Shown here in pieces: positions 41,001-53,000 of a stretch of 64,000 bases of DNA (positions are counted from its first letter, which is position 1; every line of letters starts with the position of its first letter). The stretch is from contig CM046295.1 of the NCBI GenBank assembly GCA_025267735.1, positions 24,352,716-24,416,715 on the forward strand. The letters run 5' to 3'. The notes beneath the pieces were generated by a model. It searched no databases and was not told where the DNA came from. It worked only from the letters and a program-made list of their open reading frames with translations. Source of the DNA: Mactra quadrangularis (Eukaryota; Mollusca; Bivalvia; Venerida; Mactridae). A program made the position numbers and the translations under genes.

Positions 41001-44000
41001 TGTTTATATAATTTTATTTCACTGTGAGTTGTGCATACATTAACCCTGCTGATTTATGTACTCATATTTTGTTTGATATTCTCCATAGGTAAATAAGGAT
41101 ATCTTTTATACCCCCGCTTCGAAGAAGAGGGGGGTATACTGTTTTACCCTTGTCCATGCATGTGTGTGTGTGTGCGTGCGTGCGTCCGTCCGTCTGTTAC
41201 AAAATTTCCGTCACAGTTTTCTCAGCAACTATAACATGCAGCAGCCTAATACTTTGCATATTGCTTCATCCCATAGTCCCATGTGGTGTAAAGCGATTTC
41301 ATGCTCCTTGCTCATCTACTTCCTGTTTGTCGCATATTTTTAGATTTTTGCGGGGGTATCACTAGTGAGCATTAGCTCACAGATTTACTTGTTATATTTA
41401 GATATTGGGAGTTCTGAATCAGGTCTATTTGCATAGTTACAAAATAGGACCTGATTTAGTACTTTAATATGGTTAAAATGCTTACTATGAAGTCATTATA
41501 TTTTTTAAACTGTGTCTGAGCAGTTGAATCAAAACCCAGCCCAAGGTCAACATGATACATTGTATTACTAATTGCCTTGTTAAAGCAGCAAGGCATAAAA
41601 TTTACATGTTAAGTATAATGGCAAGATTCACTGTTGAATTCAAAATAAATTGGTTGACAAAAATTTAGGACTTTGATATTGTCTCTCTTGGTGACAAAAC
41701 TAGGTTAAATTTGTACAAGTAAACCAGTCATGTTTAAACTTATAAGCCAAGGTCAAGGTTATTTACAAGAGTCAAGGTCGAGTTGAGGTCAAAATTGTGT
41801 TATTCAGTATCTTATTACTATTGTTAATCATGTTTAAAACCTTGTTAACAGAAAAGTTTTACATGTAAAAATATGTGAGAACTTTTATTACAGGTTGATT
41901 TGGTTAATGTACATGTAATTTTAGGCCAAACATATAAAATTATTAGTTTCTATCACTCGAGTTCTCAAGTCTTTCTTAATGTTTTAAATTATTTAAAAAG
42001 AAAGGCTGTGACATAGTGGTTAACATGTCTGACTTCGAATCCGGAGATCGCGGATTGGAGCCTGGTTGCGGTAGGTCATACCCTGTCATACATGAGTTGT
42101 CAGCCTCGTGGTAGGGTAAGTTAGTACTGGTGATAGAAAAGTGTCCAGGAAACCTATAGTAGGAAGAGCTGGCCGTCGTATATATATGACCTATATATGT
42201 GTTGAATACGACGTTAAAAAAAAATCACTTAAAACATTCATGTATGTCATGGTGGCTGGGTAGGCCTTCCAAGTCTTTCTGGTACATGTATAGTAATTTA
42301 ATGGATAATTAAATTAATGACTCACCAAGAAAGATTAATGTTTTACTTCGAATATGACTTAGCGAGTTTTCATCATCCGTGTGTAACATGCATGACATGT
42401 AAGTTTGTGGAATTGAATTTGAATCAGATTGTAATGTACATTTACTTTTCACTGGATCACACTGAAAAACTTCAACCAAATTTATTGGATTTGTCATCTA
42501 GATAAAATGGATGACAAATGTAATATATCTGGTATGGCTGTCACGAAATACCGGTATACTGAATTTTGTACCGCGGTACAAATTTAAACATACTGGTATT
42601 TAGCGATATTTATTATTTTCATTGAAAAATTCTTCCTTTCGCCAAATGAAAGTAGCAAAATGTCAGTTTTCCATGCTTCATTCGATATAGCATTAGTTCA
42701 AAGCATTTAACCGCTCTAGGCGTGTTCGGAATGTTCCCATAACTCTAAAAATGCCAAGTTTTTCTCTAGTCACTATCCCTTCAAAATGCTATAACATACT
42801 TCAATACTGAACAGTTGAATAAGTTCTTTAATACAGAAGTATTATGCAACCTGTCTTGTGTTTGCAATCCAATATATCGTGGTACGACACGTATGGGGAT
42901 ACGGTTCTAGTGCATCGCAATATACTGCCATACGCATCTGGTGTTTTGTGAAAGCTCTGGTATCAGGTTGTAATTTGTCTATTTCCTTAAGTAATAGCAA
43001 GTATTTTGATGAGGATTTCAAATGTGAGACCTACGGACCCTATTGGCCAAAAAAGGCAAAAAACTGAAAAAATTCAGAGAAAAAACTAGCTTAGCTGCAA
43101 TGTTGCAACAACTTGTCAGAAATTTATTCAAATTTATTGCTTTGTTCTTTTCTTGAGGAAAACATACAAACAAAGACTTAAGTCTTGCAGTTACCCATTA
43201 AAATGTTACTATTATGTCTAACCTATACATGAATGATTGGTGTAGTTATATAAAAGTGTTAAATAAGTTATTTATATGTACATAAATTAACATGATTTTA
43301 TCATGAAATTACTTTCTTTTAACTAACTTCTATATATACATGTATATGTACATTAGACATTGAGATAAGAGGTGAGGTGTGTTCACCATCAACTTATTGA
43401 TGAAATATTATACTTTATATTCTACTAAGTTGGGTTGAGTCTGAGCTAAAGTTGAAATTTAGGCATTGTTTTTGTTTTGTTTTGTTGCTCTTACTTCAAA
43501 TGACTCAAAACTTGGTATACTTGTTTCTTGGGTTTCTTGTTTATTTCTTGAGGTAACCATGTTTTGAGAAATGAATCTATCTCCCTTGGAGTCTTTTTTT
43601 ACTTCGCTTTAAGTGTAGATGACATGCTGGCCTAAGACAGAATTTTACCACCCTTGCAGGTACCCATTTACCCATGTTTGGAGTTTAGCAATCAGGTTAA
43701 TTTCTTGATTATGGAAATTAGCCACAGTGTCACTGGTTGGGTTGGAACCTGGGACCTCTCAATCGCTAAGCTTATGTCTTATGGTCTGTGTAAAAACTTG
43801 TAATAACACAAAGTACCGTACATAAGAAATGTAATTCACACCGTCAGTTGGTTGGTCAGTTTGCAGCTTTTACTTGTCCATTCAATTTCTCAGCACCAGC
43901 ATTATACAGATATGATTCAAACTTCACACATACACCAGATATCAGGCAGATATGTGCATATCCCATTTGGGTTACCTTTCATTGATTTTTTGCGAGTTAT

Positions 44001-47000
44001 GGCCCTTAGGTGAAAAATCTTTTCCGCTCATTTTCTCAGCACACCCAATTTCATGACAAACACTCATTGTGAAAATGGTGCCTTGTTAGTAACTGTAAAA
44101 TATATCACATCAAAATTTTGAATTAGTTTGTTATCAAATGAAACATATTGATCGGTCAATGCAAAACTGGTCCATACTATACATAAGGAGTTTTTTTATT
44201 TTGTTGATACTCAAAGTGTGGTGACAAAATTGCTGACAGGAGGCCAAACCCCAGAATGACTTTTTGAGAAATAGAGAATTTCAAAAAAAAACAATTTGGG
44301 GGGGGGATTAGCAAAATCCCACAGGAGGGTTCCAGTATCGATAAATAAAAAAATACTGGCCTAAATAAAGAAGGATGTAAACTACTTTTGTGTCGACCCA
44401 TTGATATGATATAAGCTATTATATAGATCTAATACTATAAACTGAAATAGTTTCATTATTATCTCAAGGCGATGTATTATCTGTGATTTATAAGGTTTTG
44501 TAAATACTTCAATTAAAGTTATGAAATATTAAATATCATGCATTATTTATTATAACCATGAGTTATATATTGAGCTGTTAACTGATGATGAGAAGTAATT
44601 TAATATATAGAAATTTCTATATTAAACAGGGGCAGATCTAGGATTTTTTTTCTAGGGGGTCCAAATTTTTCCAGGGGGGTTCAAACTTTCGAACCACTAC
44701 CACATTATACACTTTTTGCAGAATAACTCAACATATTAATAATAAAATGTACATATAACCATTAGATCTATGTTAAGCACAGAGAAAAATTGCTTCATGT
44801 TACTAAAAAATGGCTTACAGCTAAAACATACACTTGTGGATGGGTACATTTTCGAAATTTCAGGGGGGATTCGGACACCTGACCCCCTCCCTCTAGGTCC
44901 GCCTATGTTAGAGATGGTTTTCTCTGCCTTATTATTATTTGTCTTCTGTTTCCTTTACTTACACTGTATTAGGTGTTTAATAGTTTACCAATGTACCTGA
45001 GTTGATATTGCAATTTTTATAGTCATTTGCTGATTGATTTTATCAGTATCTGTAATTTAATGGTTATGTTAAAGGTATAGTGTGTAAATATCGATCCCGA
45101 TCTGACCTTTCACATTTGCATCTAATAATTATCTACACATATTCCGACCAAAATCAGTACCACTCCTATTTTACACTACAGCAGCGATTGTAAGATTATA
45201 GAAGTACATGTGTGTTTGTGTGTTGAATTTTAACTCATAATCCTCATGGCGAGGGAGTAATCGAGCATTAATACTACATTCGTATTCAATGTAATGAATA
45301 TTCTTGCATAAAGGTCCGATCGGGTTCAAACTTTACCCACTATAGATGTGTTAAAATGTGTTGAAAACTTGAAATAATCTATCGGGTATATGTATGTATA
45401 TGATGTTGATCCAAATAAGATGTATGTCCATTAAATCCTGCTTCGCTTCATGAAAATTTGGCTTTAATGTGGTTTCCACTTTACATTTCTTGTTTTATTA
45501 TGTTTTACCAAAGTTGATGTAGGCATCATTTTCTGTTTGATTGAACCTGTGCATTGGTAAAGTGGCATAAAAATAATCAAACCCAATTCCACTAAGTTGC
45601 TTTTCTGACTAAAATGTTATTTAGATTCATGTATGATAAGTGTGTAATTGAAGTTTTTATTCTTGTTTTAGGTCTAACTTGTTGCAAATGATCATCATCA
45701 TCGTTAAAATTAAAACTAGAAGAGGTTGAAACATTAAATCACCATGGCAACGTCTGAAGATGACATCTGGAAATATTTAGAACAACCAAAGTTTCCAGGA
45801 TTAACTAGAAGTCTTAACTCGCAGGAAAATATCATACATGAAGAATTTGAACATTATATTGAAATCCCGGAGACAATTGAACCAGATTTGATCAGAGACG
45901 GACGTGGGCGGAGCCCTGAGAATCCTTTTGATGATGAAATTGTGGACGAGGACTACAATGACCCATTTGATGGATATATTCCTGATGGCACTGAGGACAG
46001 TGAGGTTGAAAATATAAACTATCATAGACATTCCTCCAGGGAATTTAGTTTATCCCAATATGACCTTCACATTAAACATAATGAGTTTAAAGGTCATGAC
46101 CTTCACCTAAAACAAGATGAAGGTCAAAGTCAAGGTCACATAGTAGATGACCTTGAGAGTCAAGGTGAATATGAAAATGAGGTTGAATACGAGGATGACT
46201 TTGAAGTGGATGAGGAGGAACAACTAGATAGTGCTTATTCTAATAAATTATATTTTGAAGGAAATATTCACCGTGGTGATGACACGGGGTCAGGTCATGT
46301 GATCTGTGATTGTGATGATTGTATAAACCAAGCAGTCGTCGTAACATGTCAGTGTGAAAATTGTGTTCGAAATAAAGAAAGCGGTGTGAATGATAAATCT
46401 AATGTACATTGTGCTTGCGATGAATGTATGTCACACAGAAATGATTCATCCCATGTAAATGATTCGGAATATTTGTGTGAATGTCCTGATTGTCTCCATG
46501 GCAACCAACCTTTGAATAAAACTACAGAAAATAATAGTCATTGTAAATGTCCCGATTGTGTTCATAAAAATATTGAAAGTGCAAATAGTTATGAGAACTT
46601 ATATCAGAATGAGGTTAATAAACATGGTCAAGGTCATAGGTCACCACCTCAGGGGTCATCACAAGAGTTTCAACATTTTGACCCAAAACCCTTTGACTCT
46701 GAAGGTCAAGATCATTTAGATACAAGTTTCGATTCCGGTACAGAGAGGTCATTCAGGTCAACCAGAAGTAGGGGAAGTAACTCTAGTCAATCTGATATGT
46801 TAAAGGGAGGTAATTCTACCAGGTACAGAAATGATGTGACATCAGATAAAAGACATAATGGTTACCATGGTGATATCATGTGTTCAAATAAACCTGCTGA
46901 CTGTAGCAAGGGAAGTAACTCTAGTGTTGGTGTAAGATCTAAGGGAAGTAACTCCTCATACAAACAAAACAGTGATAAATCTAATTCTGATACAAGTTAT

Positions 47001-50000
47001 GATGATGTTAGTTTAACCAACAGTGACTTTAGTTTACCATTACCTGGCAGACATAGTATGACATCACCAGTGTATGTTGACATCACTAAGTAAGTATTGT
47101 GTTTACATAACAGTATGACATCACCAGTTTATGTTGACATCACTAAGTAAGTATTGTGTTTACATAACAGTATGACATCACCAGTTTATGTTGACATCAC
47201 TAAGTAAGTATTGTGTTTACATAACAGTATGACATCACCAGTTTATGTTGACATCACTAAGTAAGTATTATGTTTACGTAACAGTATGACATCACCAGTT
47301 TATGTTGACATCACTAAGTAAGTATTATGTTTACATAACAGTATGACATCACCAGTTTATGTTGACATCACTAAGTAAGTATTATGTTTACGTAACAGTA
47401 TGACATCACCAGTTTATGTTGACATCACTAAGTAAGTATTATGTTTACATAACAGTATGACATCACCAGTTTATGTTGACATCACTAAGTAAGTATTATG
47501 TTTACGTAACAGTATGACATCACCAGTTTATGTTGACATCACTAAGTAAGTATTGTGTTTACATAACAGTATGACATCACCAGTTTATGTTGACATCACT
47601 AAGTAAGTATTATGTTTACGTAACAGTATGACATTACCAGTTTATGTTGACATCACTAAGTAAGTATTGTGTTTACATAACAGTATGACATCACCAGTTT
47701 ATGTTGAAATCACTAAGTAAGTATTGTGTTTACATAACAGTATGACATCACCAGTTTATGTTGACATCACTAAGTAAGTATAGTGTTTACCTTACATAGT
47801 ATGACATCACCAGTTTATGTTGACATCACTAAGTAAGTATAGTGTTTACCTTACATAGTATGACATCACCAGTTTATGTTGACATCACTAAGTAAGTATA
47901 GTGTTTACCTTACATAGTATGACATCACCAGTTTATGTTGACATCACTAAGTAAGTATTATGTTTACATAACAGTATGACATCACCAGTTTATGTTGACA
48001 TCACTTAGTAAGTATAGTGTCCTTCATAACGTAGAAATATTTAAAAGCTACCCAGCACCCAGCTAGCTCAGTCAGTAGCGCTCAAATCTACTGATCAATG
48101 TAGGTTTAATTCCCAGACAAGTCTTACTTTTGTGGAGCTTGGTCATGAAATAATTTCTATTGTGATTCTCCCTTCTACGTCTGATTTAAATAAATCATGT
48201 AGAGTAGCTGTCAGTCACTGATGGAAGTATAAGCCTAGTAACTGTGAAATTCATAAAAAAATGGCCAAACTAAAGATAAGTATTTTTGTACATTATCATT
48301 TTGTTGTTGTAATAGTATGAAGGTATTGTACATGTATCATTTGTTTCTGTATTATAACCATGGATGGAAGGGCAGTTGATAGGGCACCAGGATTTCAAAT
48401 CTAGAGTCCAGATGGAGGAACGGGTTCAAATCGGGAAGATTATACCCTTCCATGAAAATTTGACAATAATGTCAAATTTCCTCCAATAATAAGGTATATG
48501 GAGAAGTGGGTGGTATGTCTTGTGGGTGGGTAGGTGAGTACTGGTTACGGACAAAGTTCCAGGATAGCTTGGTTAGGTGCTCATTAAATTACCAAAACAT
48601 GTTTACGTGCTGTTAAACCCAGTATAAATAAATAAATAGAGTCCATCACATTCTTATTTCCTAACTTCATAGTTCTATACCAAACTATATTTCAAAACAT
48701 AACTTTGTTGCTGAGTTACTCTTTCTGTCAGCCATCTTCTCTAATTTATTTAGATAATTTGCATTATTATTTTCTTAATCTTTATCATTAAGCTTGTCCC
48801 TCCTAATTTCCACATTTATTCTACATTATTAGCAAGTCTGTGTCATTAAAAGGCTTGCCCAGGTTATTTAATGTTATATATATTTTGTTTAAATCAAACT
48901 AATCTGGGTCAATAGACGCATGTCTGTCTTCATCTACTCAATTATGTTATAATTTGTTAAAATCTGGGTTAATAGGTGTTTGTGATTCTTCAATTTAAAA
49001 GGTACGTTTTTTTCATTTGTCTCTGTTAAAAGAAGGAAATGATTTTGCAATTACCAGTTTATCAATTATCTCCCTTTGTTTTGGAAATAGTAAGAGTTTC
49101 ACCCCTTTGGTTTTTTTGCTATATTGGAGGTAAGTGAGCTTTTTATGGGTTATACTATGTACCAATAAATTCTTGAAATACTTCTTTGTCATTTCTTGGG
49201 GAATTGTGAAAAGATAAATTACCTCCCTTTTATATTTATTGTTCTTAGAAGATATTGAGTTATTTCCCTTTGATATTGGGATTTAGTGATGAAATATTTG
49301 TTACCTCCCTTTGATTGTAAATAACAGTTCTAAGTAATTTTTATTGAGATCATGCATATCTGTTTGATTTTTTTAAAATGATGAAAGTTATGGTTGCTTT
49401 GGTAACAAAAATAGTTTAATTATTGTTTACATTATAATTACAGATTGTTAGAGCAACAGTTACAGAAAACAGAAAATGATTTAAAGAAAAAAACAACAGA
49501 TTATGAAGCTGAGATAAAAGATTTAAGGCGTGAAAATGATAAACAAAATAAACTTATACAACAGGTAAGATACATGGTTTTATTTAGGGCTGCGGCAAGT
49601 ATCAGAGTACTTGGATAATCGCGATCTCGACCAGAAAATTGAGTACGAATATTTGTCACGTCTGAAATCGTCGGATCACGATATAGTTTTGAAAAAAAAA
49701 ATGAAAAGGCATTGTCGGCTTAATTACTACTGAAAACGAGTCGCTCTTCAAATGAAAACTTTAGTTTATGTAGAGGCCAAATTATTGTGTGTCAAAAATT
49801 GATTGATACACATTTGAACAAAAATGTTATCACTGAAAATGCCAATTAATCGTCTGATAGTAATGTTTGGAGTACATGGTTTCCCATATAGTAAAAGCTT
49901 CTGTAATTTTTCACTTATTTTGTTATTACATGAATTCCCGTATGTTTTTCCATTAACATGTGATTTGTGGTTCAATTCTTGAATCGCTACACATGAATCA

Positions 50001-53000
50001 TGGTTTGGATCGGATCGCGACATGCTCAACGATCCAAATCCCTAGTTTTATTACATGGGCTTTCCCATGTTTTGTAGCCGACTGTAGCAAATCCTTATCA
50101 AAATTTGTCAAATATGATTACATTAGGCTGCGCGTGTGCAATTAAAGGGATAATTACTATTTCAATTAAATGTAGCCCTCATTACTTGTTAACAAGCAGA
50201 CGATATGCTGTTTGTACAATTGAAGTATATCTAATATGGCCTGTGTAAGGGAAAGTTCCCTTGTATTGTTTCCATTTTTTTTGTATATTTCTGTATTTAA
50301 ATTATATACCTCATCAAAATACATGTCTGACTGTGTTTTCGGTGCTTTGATTATACATAGTATCTCTTTAAGGTCATTTCTGTCTTTGTACTGTGTAAAT
50401 AAACTATTTTTTATTAGCCGGCTTTTTCAATGTAAAAATTCGGCCAATAGTTTGGTGAAACAAGGGAGGGCGGGCATCCAGTGTCATTAACAATTTAGTT
50501 AAAGTTTTTTAATTTAGCATATCTCCCATTTATTATCAGATCTTTATGAAACTTCATACAATGATAACATATCATGTGATGAATAGAATTAGAAAGTAAC
50601 GACAACTCTTTCTGCCTTCATTATGGATTATTTCCCTTTGTAATTTTTGTGTTACAGTTTTTAAATCAGGCTTTAATGTGGTTTCCTCATTACATTTCTT
50701 GTTACTTTTACCTTACTGACGTTGGGGAAATTTTTTTTATTAAAACTACGTGTATGATATTTATATATTTATATTATATTTAATTACAAGCTGAGTGATA
50801 TACGGGTTGTATGTTATATTTTATTGTATATTTTAAATGTATATGTTTCCATGGCAACTGACAAACTTGTTTTTATAGTTAAGATGTATTTATACCCATT
50901 TAAGAAGGCGCAGTGGAACTGGGTTCCTTGTAGAGTAATTTCTTAATGCGCTTTCAAAAAAGGACTAAAAGGGTTTTTTTATTAAGTAATTGACCCAGAA
51001 AAAAGTTTGGGCTAAAGCTAGATCTAAAAGCAAGTTTGACAGTTTTCTTGAACGAATATTGTGGTTCTGATGTCATGTGTTTTACGTTTAAACGATAGAA
51101 ATGATTAGTTTATTTTACATTTTATTTGTCAGTTTTTAGTATCACTTATGATTTTTATATAAATGTGTATTGTTGAGTTTTTGTTAGTGAATTGTTTATT
51201 AAATGTAACAAAATTGCAGGGTGTTTTTAATGGAATGTAACTGTTTGTGACTAATGCATTAAACCCCACTGAATTAAATACTCAATATTTGTTAGACAAT
51301 CCCTGTACAAAAAAATAGTTATTTATAATGCAGACTCTGGGATACTCGCTAAAAATCTTCTGTACTCATTATTATATACTTGTCCCATGGCTTCTTGGTG
51401 TATTGTAAGATGACTGAAATATTGTTAAAGAAAGCTGCAGGTTTGGTGAAATGAATGCCATGATATATAGTGTGTGAACATTGACCCTGACCTGACCTTT
51501 CACATTTGCATCTAATAATTATCTACACATATCCCGATGAAAGTCAGTACCAAAATTATATAAGTATAAAATTATGGAAGTATGTTTGTGTTAAGTTTTA
51601 ACTCACAATCGTCACGGTGTGACGAGCATTAATTCTGCATTCGTATTCAATGTAATGAATATTCTTGCATAAAGGTCAGGTTGGGGTCAATATTTATGCA
51701 CTATAATTTAAAACAATGAAAGTGGTGTTAAACCTGTTAAAAGTTTAAAGTGATGTTAAACTCAATGGCATAAATTATATCAGCATGCCCCCTATCAACT
51801 ATAAGCTGTTATTAAATAGATATCTGATAAACATTATGTACCATTATAGTGTAAGAAAGGCAGACATAAGTGGGTAAGTTATAATCCTAATAAAACCTTC
51901 ATTTTATTTCCATACAAGATGCAGAAATATAAATTGTTGAGTCTTCAGTGACAGTTGCCTCCCTTGCAATAAAAGCAATAAAAATATAAACAAGTATTTT
52001 TCGAAATTGAAAGGAAAAAAGATATCTTGAATGATATATGGAACATAATGTATTTTAATGTTAAATCAGTTGTGAACCTGGGTTGGTAGCGCAGTTGGTA
52101 GCATGCCAGGATTTTGAATCCAGTGTACCCATGGGGGTATGGGTTCAAATCCCATTTATGGAGGTTATACCCTTTCAAGAAAATTTGACAATAATGTCAA
52201 TTTTCCTCCATTAATAAGGTATATTGAGTAGTTTCGAGTCTTCGGGTAGGTGAGTACTGGTTATGAACAAAGGTCCAGGAATGCTAGGTTTTAACCTAAA
52301 TGGTGTTGACATGGCATTAAACCCAGTATAAAAATATCTGTGGTGCTTTTGGCTGGGAATGGTCTTTTTGTATAAATATTGGTCAGACTTTGTCATCTTG
52401 TTAAAAAATGAAGGTTTTATTTTGAAGTTATTTTAAGAATGCTGAAAAGAATGATATCTCTGAATGAATTTTTATCTGACGATAATTTGACCATTTCTGT
52501 AAATAAATTATTTGTTTATTTTACTCTCTCTCTACTGAAACATGCTGGTTTGGAAGTGTTTATGGGGTCTATTGGTGTTAGATTTTATGTTTTGTTAAAG
52601 GATGATCTTAGTCTTTCTTAAATTGTATTGTTCATTTTTTCTCAACTGTCAAAACATGAATTATTTCACTGTGAATGTGTTTGTTAAAGTTATTGTCGTA
52701 ATACACCCATGGGTTTCCAGAAGTGTGTATTGTGATAGAGTAAAGAAACTTATGCCGTATGATATGTTTTAGTCAAGATATTTTTAATAACAATTAGGCT
52801 GCCAGTACAAAAACAATGCATTCAGTCATCATGAAACTATTCAATCTTTGACAGTTGAGAAAAAATGGACAATACAAAGCTATATCAGATGTCACATAAA
52901 TATAAAAAATGTTAAAAAAACTTTTTTGTCTGGCATATCTGATGGATTGAATCATATTTGTTTTCAATACGTATAGGCGTATATTTGTCTTGCATTCCAA

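Noticed and set aside
45801..46031. 76-codon minus-strand frame
   Set aside because: Shadow of the plus-strand alternative exon, which has start context, splice signals and phase agreement.
45672..47089. Alternative exon as an ordinary internal exon of full-length myosin V
   Set aside because: Joining exon I to 45672 gives a stop before the ATG, so it cannot be an in-frame internal exon.
47058..48014. CRISPR-like array of direct repeats
   Set aside because: It is a continuous 57-bp tandem repeat without unique spacers, in an animal gene.
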